From Sarcophilus harrisii (Eukaryota > Chordata > Mammalia > Dasyuromorphia > Dasyuridae): a stretch of DNA of 64,000 bases. Made by a program: the position numbers and the translations under genes. Positions within the stretch are counted from its first letter, which is position 1; each line of letters starts with the position of its first letter. The stretch is from the NCBI RefSeq assembly GCF_902635505.1, contig NC_045426.1, positions 393,254,138 through 393,318,137 of the forward strand. Direction: 5' to 3'. Shown in pieces: positions 37,261-49,844 of the stretch. The notes beneath the pieces are model-generated. The model saw nothing but the letters and a program-made list of their open reading frames with translations, made no database searches and was not told the origin of the DNA.

Positions 37261-38985
37261 ATTCTGTCCCAAGATTTATATAATCCAGAATTATTCTCTC
37301 CCATTTGTGTCTTCTTGCCTTTGACATAGGGCCCCGTGACATCTCAAACAGAAGCAGTGTCTTCCTCATTTTTAATACTGAAACAGCAGTTCTCTATTAC
37401 CTACCAGACCAGAAGCAGTGGCAACAGTGGCAAAGCCAAACTGGTCCAAAAGTAAAAAGTCACCAAAAGAAAAAGAGGACTCACCACAAAGAATGAGCTT
37501 ACTGAGTGGATCAAACTGTCCTCATTGGAAGGCAAATTTTAAAAATGCAGCCTTTGCAAAGAAACTATTTGCAACTGTCTTGGATATAATCAGTTGATTG
37601 TTAAGCATTCTATGATTCCTTTTTCTTAGCAGTCCCTTTTCTGTCATATCTGATTCATGTTTATATTTTAGGTATCTTTTTGTTTGCTTAGACTAGATCC
37701 CCAAATAAAATTATTGCAGGAATTGGAGGTGAGAGGTGGAATTAATACCTTAGAGCACTCAATTATGTCATTGAGTCAATAATCAACCCCACAGGAATGG
37801 ACCAAGAGGAAATCACAAGGGCAGATGAAAGACAAGGATTGGTGAAAGTCACTGGAGCTAGTCACCTCTGTCTCTCAATGCTTGTCTAGCTATTCTAGTA
37901 GATTCGCAAAGGGTAAAAATGAAACACTAATATTCACATCTTTAAAAGAGGATTCAAATTGAAATATATAAAACCCATTCTTACTTTCACAGCAGATTCA
38001 CCATTTCCCCAGACCTACCTAGCACTTACTTTCTGAAAGGCATTTAAATTCTGTTTTGGTTGGGTTTTGGTCAATAGAACACAGCTTTAGAGATGGCTGT
38101 GGCAAGTGAAGTGATGCTTAATGCCTACGCCTGAAAGAGTTAATCCTTCCTCAGAGATACCAATTTTATTCTCAGGGAGTAGCTAATGTGAAGATCTAGC
38201 AGATGATTTAACAGAACAAACATCAGACTGGAGCAAGTCCCAAATAGTCATATCTGATAGAACCAGAATCATAAAGCTGGATTGTCTTTCCTTATCTGCC
38301 AGTGGAACAACAAACATGCTATGCTTTTGTAACTTGTTCATTTCTGAGAGGAAGCTGCAAATCTGCCGCAAAGGTCAAATAATAAAAAAGAAGGACATTC
38401 AGATGAATGTTTGCTATCAATGTGTATCATAAGATATTATATTTATAAATAAATTTAGGCATATATATTAAATTACCTATATTTTCTATTGAGTTGTATA
38501 GTATATATTTGGAATGATATTTATACATAAGACTACCCAGAATTGTCAGTGTTGTGTCTGTATACTTCTACTGGTAGCTTCTACTGGTAGAAACAAAAAT
38601 CTGAAAACCTGAATAATTGTTTCTTTTTGCAGGGCAATTTTAAATTAAGACTTTAATTTCTAATAGGATAACAACAATAGGATAAAACTTAAAGAAAAAG
38701 TGAATATGGCTAGGGGTACCACCTGATCAGTCATAAGTACAGTCGATCTAAAAATGCCATTTTTTCCTTTAATTAATGTTTGTTCTCTCCAGTCCTCTCC
38801 ACATACCCTAAAACAATTCATTTTCATTCAATTACACAAAAAGCCTTTAAGAGCTGTGTGAACATATTTAATTCTATAATCTTTGTGCTATCAAAATATT
38901 CAGGACATTTGAGTGACATTCACTTTTTCCCTTTTCTTTTTCATTTAATTATCTTTTAATCTTAGTTAAGCAATGTGTTCATTTA
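37261..38985. other. unassigned DNA
   Basis: Contains a 63-codon frame at 37305-37496 ending in a Lys-rich stretch. I could not link it to a gene family. The rest is AT-rich without signature. Confidence 0.45.
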
Positions 38986-39275
38986 GTGTTCAACCCCCTC
39001 TGGTTTAGATGACAGCATGCCATGGTCTGTCCTCCCCAGTGATTGGCCTGTGACAGGTGTTTATGTGACACACAGAAGAATAAGCTCTTCATTAAAACTC
39101 AAGTCCTGGATATCAGGGCAACGCATGAACTCGGAACATGACAGAGCCGACAGCATCTACACTGCCTGCCAAATAACAGTCACGACAGCATCCCATTGCA
39201 GCATAATCAGCACTGATTTGTTCTTTCAAGGTGCAATATTATCCAGTTTAGATAGTAATAGAGTCCAGAGGTGAG
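38986..39275. promoter_or_regulatory. candidate conserved non-coding element
   Basis: Non-repetitive, compositionally balanced stretch with four CpGs within about 75 bases (39121-39185), set in CpG-poor DNA. No repeat family matches. The open frame across it (39017-39274) lacks any domain. CpG retention and complexity suggest constraint; this is inference and untested. Confidence 0.35.
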
Positions 39276-41010
39276 TGTTGGAAACTAATGCTGCATTATG
39301 ATTGTCTTAGCATCTCTCTTTTAAAACTAAAAATTTCTGACTGCTTTGGCAATGTGAGAAGTAGCTCAAATGGCAAAGATGACTCAAACTGGCAATAGAA
39401 TTTTTCTAGTCATTGTAGATCCAGGCACATGTGTGTTGAGGAAGGGAGTAATCCCCATAAATAATTTAAGGCACTCTTACCTCCTAAGAAGCAATGCCAT
39501 AGGTTTTACTTTTGGTTAGTGATAATGACTTATATCTGTAGAGTGCTTTACAATTTAAAGTGCTCACAATATTAGCTTATTCAATCTTTACAATTACTTT
39601 ATAACACATTCCAATGCATACTGCCAGCACCCTTTCCCAGGGATGGGATAGTAAGCTTGCCTGTACAGATAAGAGCCAGATCTGCTCTTAAGCTGAATGT
39701 ATAAATTCAGTGCTCAGTTCCTCTTTCTGGTAGCTTTGTATCCAATTACCCAACCATTGACCTATACAAAAACTCCAGGAACAGAAATACCTGTGTTTCT
39801 GCTCACCTCTTCCAGACAGTATGTCTTGCTTCAATACCAGAACATAAAAGGAGAAAACCTGGAATTGTCAAGCCACCGTGGTAGGGATGGGAGGAGGGGA
39901 TGTGGAGAAGAGTGCAGGGATTGTTCCTGCACTGTTCCTCTTAGCCTCACTTGGCTGTGGTCCCATCTCCTCTAAGGTATAGGTATGTATTGAATATTAG
40001 CCAGGTGTGCCCAGGTGTGTTGGAACACCTGGTCCACACTGTCATCATATCTATGCTCAAACAGAATTTCCTGGTGCAAGAGTTTTTGTCATAGAATAGA
40101 CCTTCTGGGAGCCACAGGGAAGCCAGAAAAAAGAACTAAGCCAATGATGCCCCTGGGAGTTAGGCAAAATTGCTTGAAACTTCACAACAAGGAAAGTTGC
40201 CTAATGCTACCAGAACTGGAGGAGGAGGAGATATTGGCAATCTTGTTTAATTCTAATTGCAACAGACAAGACCCACTACAGCAGATCTTGAGAAGGGCAT
40301 TGCTCAGGGAAGGATATTTTTATTTCCTAAGAGCTCATTCAAGATTTGCTTTGTTTTCCTCTTGTGAATAAACCTCATTCTATAATGTTGTGGATCACAT
40401 ATCTAGAAGCATATAGTCATTCTGCTATACTGGCAGTTAGGTGTGGGGACGTGTTTCCTCTACCCATCCCTAGACCACAAGCCCAGAAAGTGAGGAATTT
40501 TAAAAATCCCCCAAAGTATATATGTGTCCTCTGGTCAAAGCAGATGCTCTCACACAAGGATCACAAGCACTTCAATCAATCTCCCTCTTAGCCTTATTAT
40601 CAGCCCACTCCAAAACCAGTTCAGCTCAGCCTTGGGGCCAAACTTGACTTTTATTTTCTTTGGCATCATTCTGACTCTTAGAAATAGCTACCAAGACAAA
40701 CACATAACTCCCACATTAAGATGTGCAAGGTGTGGCTTTGCAGATAACTAATAAATGCCTCTATAGTAGATTTATTTTAAAAGAATTCAATTCAAAAAGA
40801 ATTTAAAAGAAATAAAAAGATATAGATATATAGGTTATTTTTGTTTATTATTTAACATTGTAAGCAGAACACAAAGGATTCAGTTTTCTTGTTTCTGGGT
40901 TTAGACCTCTTTCTTCAGGTAAAAGGCTACTTGTTCACTGATTATTGTTTTCCTATAGTCACAGCCAACATATTTGAATGGTAATTCCTTCTACAAGATC
41001 CTGGAAAAAC
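39276..41010. other. unassigned DNA
   Basis: A MIR-like stretch is possible at 39520-39620 ('agagtgctttacaatttaaagt'). 39980-40440 has LTR-like traits (an aataaa signal near 40370 and a TATA-poor, G/C-richer body), but no paired ends or duplication. The 118-codon frame at 40015-40371 has no recognisable domain. Confidence 0.4.
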
Positions 41011-41013
41011 AGC

Positions 41014-41040
41014 TGTGTGTGTGTGTGTGTGTGTGTGTGT
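41014..41040. repeat. (GT)n microsatellite
   Basis: Perfect GT repeat of about 27 bases. Confidence 0.95.
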
Positions 41041-41225
41041 ATCTTCTCTAATTTAAGAAAAAGAATCTACTACCTCCTGAAGGAGCCCTTCCTACTTTGG
41101 AATATCTCTAATTGAAGCCAAAAATATGTTACCCTCATATTTCAATTCTTTATTATTCTTAATTTTGGCCTTCTGAGGTCAAGCAGATGAAATTTAATCT
41201 CTTTTTTACTTAACAACCAGACTAT

Positions 41226-42130
41226 TTAAGCTTTTTATTTTCAAAACATATGCATGGATAAATTTTCAACATTAACCCTTGCAAAATCTTGTATTCCAAC
41301 TTTGCTCCCCTTCTCCTGACCCCCTCCCCTAGATGGCAAGTAATCCAATATATGTTAAACATAGTAAAAATATGTTAAATCCAATATATGCATACTATTT
41401 ATACAATTATCTTGCTGCACAAGAAAAATCAAATCACAAAGGAAAAAAATGAGAAAGAAAATAAAATGCAAGCAAACAACAATAAAAAGAGTGAAAATGC
41501 TGATTGTGATCCACACTCAGTTCCCACAGTCCTTTCTCTGAGTGTAGATGACTCTCTTTATCACAAGATCATTGGAACTGGCCTGAATCTTCTCATTGTT
41601 GAAAAGAGCCATGTCCATCAGAATTGATCATTGTATAATCTTATTGCTGTGTACAATGATCTCCTAGTTCTGCTCATTTCATTTAGCATCAGTTCATGTA
41701 AGTCTCTTCAGGCCTCTCTGAAATCATCCTGCTGGTCATTTCTTATAGAACAATAATATTCCATAACATTCATATACCATAACTTATTCAGTCATTCTCC
41801 AATGGATGGACATCCTCTCAGTTTCCAGTTTCTTGCCACTATAAAAAGGGCTGCCACAAACATTTTTGCACATGTGGGTCCCTTTCCCTACTTTAAGATC
41901 TCTTTGGGATATAAGGCCAATAGAAACACTGTTGGATCAAAGGGTAGTCACCTTTTGATAGCCATAGTTCCAAACTGCTCTCCAGAATGGCTGGATCACT
42001 TCACAACTTCACCAACAATATATCAGTGTCCCAGTTTTCCCACATCCCCTCCAACATACGTCATTATCTTTTCCTGTCATTTTAGTCAATCTGAGAGATG
42101 TGTAGTGATATCTTAGAGTTATCTTAATTA
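41226..42130 (-). mobile_element. 5'-truncated L1, 3' end of ORF2 plus 3' UTR
   Basis: Minus strand: 'aagctttttattttcaaaa' (3' end) through ORF2 sequence encoding the C-terminal region found in other copies here (the plus-strand complement of the 'gaatggctgaataa' region is at 41780-41810). It ends near 'gtgatatcttagagttatc'. Flanks resemble each other (taacaaccagactatttaa near 41210; taacagttagattctttaa near 42130), an imperfect target duplication. Little 3' poly(T) remains, so the insertion is old. Confidence 0.8.
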
Positions 42131-42459
42131 ACAGTTAGATTCTTTAAGAAAGCTGTCATGTCCTAAGTTTTACTTCTCCAAGCTAAACAGAACTGGTTCC
42201 TTAAGTTGATTCTCATATAATATGATCTCCTGAACTTTCACCTTCCCATAGATAACCTTAGGCTTGCCAATGCCCTTGTGGCATTGTTGTGGCACCCAAA
42301 ACTGAACCAACACAGAACTCCAGATGGGATCTGATCAAGGCATAGAGAGAAGGGTTTATCCTCTTCCTTGTTCTGTCTGCTGTGCCTCTGTTAGTGTTGG
42401 GTAAGATGGCATTGTTGAGGTTGGGAAGGTGATCCCAGAAGTTTGAGGTCATAGACTGA

Positions 42460-42828
42460 TGTAGCGAGGTGTCTCAAAAGAATTTGCAGGCTTGAACCCA
42501 TTTCCTAGTCAAACGGCAAACTTTTATTGTAATTATAGTGCCATTACAAGGAGTCTAAGTTCCAAAAAAAATTAGCAAAGTGCTAAGAAAGAGGAGACCC
42601 TTTTATCCAGCTTTCTATCATTAACATGCTAATTCTATGACCCAGAGGAGTAGTCTCTGGAATATCACTAACCAACACATGTGACAGTCAGGAATGAATT
42701 AATGAGTGGTCTATTCACTGTTATCTCTGGAGTTTGATCTGTGGGACTATCCTGAGGCCAGACGCTATCTGACTGAGGAGTGGTCTATTCAGAATCAGAT
42801 AAATTGAGCGTTGCATTTACCTAAAGCA
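42460..42828 (-). mobile_element. probable solo LTR
   Basis: TG...CA unit of 369 bases with a reverse polyadenylation-type signal (cttttattg near 42520). Candidate flanks gactga (42454-42459) and gactct (42829-42834) match at 4 of 6. No internal retroviral sequence seen. Low to moderate confidence. Confidence 0.45.
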
Positions 42829-43170
42829 GACTCTAAAGCCAGAAGATTTAGGACCACTGATTTATTGTTAGAACAGAAGCCCCCCATCTAAAATCAGGAG
42901 ACCTCCACATCATTGCTATATTACATCAGCAATAACCTTTTTTAATGTCATATTAGATTCTTGAGTCACATCAATCTTTTAGTCAACTCTTTCTGTGAGC
43001 TCTTCTTCACATGAATTGCTATTTGGCCTCCATATGATCCCTCTAGATTGAGTCCCCTAACCTGAAATAGCATTAAGAGATTGGGCCCTAAGAAAAGTGG
43101 CTGCTACTACACTTAATGTTCTAGAGGAGACTTAGACTCCTATCTCTACTTCACAAAATACTATATGTGG

Positions 43171-44172
43171 AACAGACAATTCTCAGATGAAGAAATTGAA
43201 ACTATTTCTAGTCATATGAAAAGATGCTCCAAGTCATTATTAATCAGAGAATTGCAAATTAAGAAAACTACCACTACACTGGCTGTCAGACTGGCTAAGA
43301 TGACAGGAAAAAATAATGATGATTGTTGGAGGGGATGCGGGAAAACTGGGACATTGATGCATTGTTGGTGGAGTTGTGAACGAATCCAACCATTCTGGAG
43401 AGTAGTTTGGAACTATGCTCAAAAAGCTATCAAACTGTGCATACCCTTTGATCCAGCAGTGTTACTACTGGGCTTATGGGAAAGGGATCTGTATGTGCAC
43501 GAATGTTTGTGGCAGCCCTTTTTGTAGTGGCTAGAAACTGGAAACTGAGTGGATGCCCATCAGTTGGAGAATGGCTGAATAAATTGTGGTATATGAAAAT
43601 TATGGAATATTATTGTTCTGTAAGAAATGACCAGCAGAATGATTTCAGAAAGGCCTGGAGAGAGTTACACAAACTGATGCTGAGTGAAATGAGCAGGACC
43701 AGGAGATCATTATATACTTCAACAACAATACTATATGATGACCAGTTCTGATGGACCTGGCCATCCTCAGCAATGAGATCAACCAAATCATTTCCAATGG
43801 AGCAGTAATGAACTGAACCAGCTACGCCCAGAGAAAGAACTCTGTGTGATGACTAAAAACCATTACATTGAATTCCCAATCCCTATATTTATGCCCACCT
43901 ACATTTTTGATTTCCTTCACAAGCTAATTGTACAATATTTCAGAGTCTGATTCTTTTTGTACAGCAAAATAAACGGTTTGGTCATGTATACTTATTGTGT
44001 ATCTAATTTATATTTTAATATATTTAACATCTACTGGTCATCCTGCCATCTGGGGGAGGGGGTGGGGGGTAAGAGGTGAAAAATTGGAACAAGAGGTTTG
44101 GCAATTGTTAATGCTGTAAAGTTACCCATACATATAACCTGTAAATAAAAGGCTATTAAATAAAAAAAAAAC
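43171..44172 (+). mobile_element. 5'-truncated L1 with perfect target duplication
   Basis: 1002 bases of ORF2 C-terminus and 3' UTR ending in poly(A). The translated part contains LMHCWWSCERIQPFWRVVW, homologous to the HCWW region of L1 ORF2p, and ARNWKLSGCPSVGEWLNKLWY, where a frame change falls between the two. Flanked by a perfect 17-base duplication caaaatactatatgtgg (43154-43170 and 44173-44189). Among the younger insertions in the window. Confidence 0.95.
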
Positions 44173-44212
44173 CAAAATACTATATGTGGGCTTCCCTTAA
44201 GAATTAGCCAAT

Positions 44213-44340
44213 GCCATCTAGGGGAGGGTTTGGAGGGAGGAAAGTGAAAAGTCAGAACAGAAGTGAGTGCAAGGGATAATGTTGTAAAAAATTACCCATG
44301 CATGTGTTCTGTGAATAAAAAGTTATAATAATTAAAAAAA
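44213..44340 (+). mobile_element. very short L1 3'-end insertion
   Basis: 128 bases of L1 3' UTR ('gccatctaggggaggg' to 'aaaaagttataataatt' plus A tail). Flanked by aagaattagccaat (44199-44212) and aagaattaaccaat (44341-44354). Inserted only about 10 bases beyond the target duplication of the previous L1. Confidence 0.93.
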
Positions 44341-44354
44341 AAGAATTAACCAAT

Positions 44355-45631
44355 AGGTTCTGAATTCTCTCCCCACTCCAGTTAATTCTCCACTCAACTG
44401 GCAAAATGATTTTCCTAATCATTTCATCTCTCTATTCTGTAAAATACAATGGCTCCCTAATGCCTTCAACACCAAATATAGAACCCTCTGTTTGGCATTG
44501 AAAGCCCATGGCAACTTTGCCCTTATCTTTTTTATTCTTGCACGTTACTCTCCTCCATTTTTTTCAGGAATCAAGCAACACTGACTTCCTTGCTCTTCCT
44601 CACAAATGACATTTTTTTTTTCTCATGCCTGGATTGTTGTTTTTTCCTGCCCTCTGCCTTCTGGCTTCCTTCAGTACTCAAGTTCCACTCACTGTAAGAG
44701 ACCTTTCCATGTCCCCTTGACTGCTAATGCCTCCCCTCTGAAATAACTTTCTAGCTATTCTGTTGGTGTTTGTCCTTCTTTTCTCCAAGAGGATCATGAC
44801 ATCAGGAAGGTAATGCCATGATTTGCAAGTGACTGGATCTAGTCTGGAGAATATATATATATAGTTGTTTGTGCTTTTCTCTTCTATTAGGATGTGAACT
44901 CTTTGAACACACAGATCCCGTTTTTGCCTTTGCCTGGCACCTAGTAAATGATTAATAAATGTTTTTTGACTGACTGACTGACTATCCCCAAAGGGAGTTT
45001 GCCAAAAATGAGATAACAAGGAAAATGCTTTGCAAACCTTAAAGTCTTATGTAAATGTAAGTATATTATTAGATACTGAGGAAAATTAAAGGTGGGAGAA
45101 ATCACTATTATCTAGGAGAAAGAAAAAGGCATCATAAAGAAATGATACCTGTTAAGAAAAGAGATAAAGAGAGAATTCCTTCTAGAACCATGGCAGGATA
45201 GCCTGGGTGAATTTAGGGAGCCATGAAATGTTAGGCATTTTTCTTCTTCATCTTCTAGAACCCTAGACCTCCAGGGATCATCCTCTGAAGATCTTAAATT
45301 AGTTAATTTGTACCTTCCCCTACACATCTTCTTATCCTCTAGTTTTCACCTCTTCCTCTGGGAGCCATAACCAAATCAATCTTGTCATAGCTACTTGAAA
45401 GCATGTCAATCAACTCTCTTATGTCTCTTCATTCACCATTCCTATTACTTCTTAAGTCAAAGCACTCCTCCCAAGCTACTACTCTCCTTTACCTAAAGTT
45501 TTGCTCTATTAGAATGTAAGTTCCTGAAGAGCTAGAGCTGTCTTAATTACTGTTTTTGAATACCCAGTTTTTAGCACTGGGTAGCTTAATAAATATTTTT
45601 TATTCATTAACTCAATCATTTATTCATGTGC
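44355..45631. other. mixed old repeats, no gene
   Basis: RTE-like repeat fragment at 44762-44850 ('aagaggatcatgacatcagg'). L2 3' ends at about 44885-44965 and 45500-45610 ('agcactgggtagcttaataaat'). The remainder is unassigned. Confidence 0.6.
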
Positions 45632-45781
45632 AGAAGAAGGAGGAAGAAGAGGAAGAGAAGAAGAAAAGGAAGGAAGAAAAGAAGGAAGGAAGGAAGGAAG
45701 GAAGGAAGGAAGGAAGGAAGGGAGGGAGGGAGGGAGGGAGGAAGGAAAGGAGGGAGAGAGGAAGGAAAGGAAAGAAGAAAA
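45632..45781. repeat. (GGAA)n/(GGGA)n polypurine tract
   Basis: About 150 bases almost entirely purine on the + strand, grading from GAA to GGAA to GGGA units. It gives Lys/Glu/Gly-rich frames that are not genes. Confidence 0.97.
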
Positions 45782-45829
45782 ATCATTAATATAGCAAAAA
45801 AAAAATCAACACTTTAGGGGAAAAATTGG

Positions 45830-46225
45830 CATCACACATAATGTTCCATCCCAAATACTACTTCCCCAAATCTTTACGAAGTGGGGAGAGTGTCTTTTCA
45901 TACATTTTTGGAGATTTGCTTCTTTATAACTTTGCAGTATTAACTTTGGATTATTTTGTGGTGATTAGTTTTGTTGTAGTTATTGTGAAAGTTATTGCTT
46001 TTTCTGGTTCTGCACAATAATATTAAATTATATTCATGAATCATAATTTGTTTAGCCATTCCCCAATTATCTAAAATAGATACAAAATGTTTTCAACTTT
46101 TTTCTATCATTAAAAATTCAACTTTAAATATTTTAGTGTACAGGAACTCTTTGTTTTTCTCAATGTCCTCCTTGCAGTATATGCCCAGCAATGGAACTTC
46201 TAGGTCAAAAAGGTATAAGCATTCT
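45830..46225 (-). mobile_element. old L1 ORF2 3' fragment
   Basis: 'cataatttgtttagccattccccaattatc...atatgcccagcaatgg..cttctaggtcaaaa' is the complement of the L1 ORF2 C-terminal coding region. Highly diverged. Confidence 0.7.
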
Positions 46226-49200
46226 AATCACTTTTAAAAAAAGAATATAATGTATAATAAAAAAGAATAAAATATATAAAACAAAGACAAAAAGGAAGCG
46301 ACTGATAAGTTGTAATATATATTGTATATACTGAAGTTTATTAATTCAAAAATATAAATATTTATAAAATTCATTTAATTAGTTTTGTTGATATTGAACA
46401 CTAAATTCTTGACAAATCATTAAAATAACAAAGTACTAGAAAAAATAGGAAACATAGCAATCTTATTATTAAATTAAAGGCAGTACTATAATGATTAGAA
46501 AGTAAGCATAGCCCATTTGAGAATATTTTAATAAATTAAGTATACAAAAAAATACAAAAGTTATTCTATCTGAAGTTTTCACTTTTCTCTAAACTTGGCT
46601 TTGAATTTCTTCCCCTTAAGCGCAGCATTGCTTATCTCTCCTCTGTACATAATTCCCATGACTTCAAAGAAAGCTTATGTACATATAGTTAAACGAGGTC
46701 CTTACAGGAAGAACAGGCTAGAAATGCCTAAAGTTGAAATCTTTCTGGGAAAAAAAAAGTTGTATCCAAAAACATCCCTACTCTCCATTTTGGTGGTATT
46801 ATTGTAATAAAAGTATGTAGCTAAAGCAGCCAGGTTCAGCAAAGTTGACAGAACACCTACTATATAACTTTTAAGACAAATCTTTGGAAATGTAAGAAAA
46901 AACATTCTCAAAACGTTCAATTACTTTCTTCTAAAGATTAGCTTTTAAACAAGGAGACTTAAAGTGAGGGTAGTCATATGACAGGAAAGGTAGGGGCAGG
47001 ATTGTACTTTGCTTTTTTGACACTTATGGGCAGCCACAAACCACCCCAACTGGCCCATCTACCTCTTTCATTTTCTGTCGTTCCTTCAGACACCACCCCC
47101 TCACCCCTCACCCCGACTCACATACACTTCATTTTTTCTAATCTTAATTATTTTTCTTTCCTCTTCTTCTCTTGTCCCAAAGTTCAAAGAAGGCAGATGG
47201 GTAAAAAGGATAATTAGTGCCATGGCAGTAGAAAGGAGGTTATAGTCACATTTTTCCCACTTCAAATCCTGATTTTAAGTACATGTGCTATTTCCTTTCA
47301 AGAAATAAATCAACATGTGCTTTAAAATCCTGGTTTTCTTCCCTGTCATGCTTTCAAGAAGATTGTTATACAACATGTTCTTATTTTTCAGGCTGCTAAA
47401 AAGGTTTATTTGGCAGGGGAATACATACCTTCCCAAATTCCTTAAAAAAGAGCTGGTTATTTCTCTTACCCTAATGATCTAGAGTTAGAAGTCTCATAAA
47501 TACTTCTTGGTCTCCACCCCAAGTACATATTTAGATTAGGTTTTACCTAATGCATTTACCTTTGAAATATGTATAATATAAATTCTTACTGTACATTCCT
47601 AACTTAGCTTAATGTTCCTGTTTCGTAACATGTATTTTCTGCACATGTGCACCAGTCTCAGAGTCATCAATGCCAAGGACAAGATTCTCGTAGACCATTT
47701 TATCAGGACACTTAATTAGTAATTAAATCATGATGAACTCATCTTTGAGTTCAATGATGATAGTGTATGAAAAGCCTGAGACATTACACATAAAAACAAA
47801 ATGTGCTATCTGGTCATCTCCCAATTTTTGTCAAGCAAATGATCTCAATTTGCATTTTATTAACAAGTGAATTTCCAATGCCAGGTAAGTTTTCCAGGGC
47901 CACACCACTGTACAGGGGAGTGCCCTCTGTCCCTATCATCTTCATGTTTCTGAGTCTCCTTTGCCACAAAAAGAAATTCAATTTACCTTGGCTTCTAAAT
48001 CAAATAGATCTTTTAGACATTGGTAACATAGGATCTTAGATAACAAAATTGTAGATTTAGAGATGAAAGACATTTTGGATGTATTCATTTCGATGCTTTG
48101 AGTTGAAGAAATTCAGACAAATGTAAGGTGATTTGCACATGTTCATTTAGCCAGCAGATAACTGAGATGTGATTTAACTTGAGCCTTTCTGACTACAAGA
48201 CCAACAGTTTACCAGTTACAACATACTATGGTTGGCAAGAAAGAAGTTTGCACCAGGGAATCTTGAAGGTTGTAAGTCATCCCTAGTTTCTCTTCCTTCA
48301 TCCCTACAATATAGGTAATTGATTAGTTATTCTGAAACCTCTATTTGCTAGAAATAAGAGTAGGGATATCTTCTTATCTTCTGGCAGATTTCCTGAGATG
48401 TGGCCACTGTTCAGTACTTAAAAAAAACAAAAACAAAAACCTACTCTTTGTGGCATCATTAGTTTTCATCAGGATTTCCAAACATCAAGAAATTTAAAAC
48501 ATTTTCTTCAGTGACTTGGTCAAGAGATAACAAGGTTTGCACCAGAATGGAGATTGATAAATACTACCTAGAGGAAATTCTTACTTATCATTTCATTAAC
48601 AGAAGTGCTCTATTAACTAACAAGTTCATGGAATCATGTAACATTCATAATGTTTTTCATTTATAATATTTTTGGTTCCTCATTATGAAAATGATCAGAA
48701 TTAATCTTGAAGATGATCTTTGAGACTTTCATTATGTTCCTAATGATAGAAGATCATTTTTCAAGTTACAAAGGAATTAGGAAGTAGTCACTGAAAAGTA
48801 TTAGGCCCATTCTGCAGATGATAAAACTGAAACTAAGAAAAAATGAGTAAACCTATATTAGGTTTGGACAAGAATCCAGAATACTTCCCAGTATCTTGAA
48901 TCAATGGAATAATCTCATTTGCTTTCTAAAATATAAATGAAGGATCAATAATAATAATTAGCATTTATATAGTACCTATTAGACATTGTATTAAACATTT
49001 TGTAATTATTGTCTTATTTGATACATATAACCTGGGAGATAGGTGCTATTTTTATCCCTACTTTGTAAATGAGAAAAATAAGGCAAAATTAATACTAAAT
49101 CTGTAGTGGAGATAATTTAATGTGTTGGCATCTGGAATCAGGACTTCTTGAGTTTATTTAATAATTCTTTTAAAGTATATGTACTAATCATAAATAAATA

Positions 49201-49660
49201 TATTATTTAGTTAATACAATATTCCTCAACCATGATAAAGAATAAAGAATTTTTAATATATTTAGATATTTCTTTAAAAGAAGCAAGACAGTTAAAACTG
49301 ACACAGAAAAAATCCACTTCTTTGCCACTTACCATTAGTTGTCAATCATTTTATGCTTCTGTGCAACAGGCAGGAGGTAATTCTGTATACTCTGGGTGAA
49401 GTTCAGAAGGTGCAGAAGAAATGAGAATTACTTTCTCTAGGGAGTTCTCTAAGATGAAGTATTTTCATTTTCAGATATGCATGACTTAGTTCTCTTTATT
49501 TCAAGCTACACTTAAATTTCCACAGAAAACATGGACTTTTCAATTCTGAGTGTCATTCTGAGTATCTTCTTTTTCTTTGCTCAGTCATGTACAAAAAGAA
49601 GTTAGGAAAATGCCTATAACCAGTGATTTTTACAAGTATGTGATATTGTGTTTTCAAGGG
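46226..49660. other. AT-rich, mostly unassigned DNA
   Basis: A degenerate CORE-SINE stretch lies at about 48035-48240 and a MIR-like one at 48950-49090. A homeodomain-type palindrome lies at 47712-47726. No gene supported. Confidence 0.5.
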
Positions 49661-49664
49661 GTCT

Positions 49665-49830
49665 CCCAATTAGTCAATCAATAAACATCTGTTAATTGCT
49701 TGCTTTGAGCAATGTTCAGTGCCAAATATGGATATACAAAGGCAATAACAATCTATGCCCTCATGAAGCTTATATTTAATGAGAAAGAGCACATATGCAT
49801 AAATTGGGATACATAGGATAAATACAGACT
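49665..49830 (+). mobile_element. L2 fragment
   Basis: 'agtcaatcaataaacatctg...gttcagtgccaaatatggatatacaaaggc...tgccctcatgaagcttatatt' follows the L2 3' region. Confidence 0.7.
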
Positions 49831-49844
49831 AGATGAAAGGTGGT

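Noticed and set aside
37305-37496. Possible ribosomal-protein (RPS25-like) processed pseudogene
   Set aside because: Only a few tens of bases look similar and the lysine-rich run is not specific. No poly(A) tail or target duplication found.
40015-40371. 118-codon frame near 40 kb
   Set aside because: No domain or family resemblance; non-ATG-limited chance frame in a locally G/C-richer stretch.
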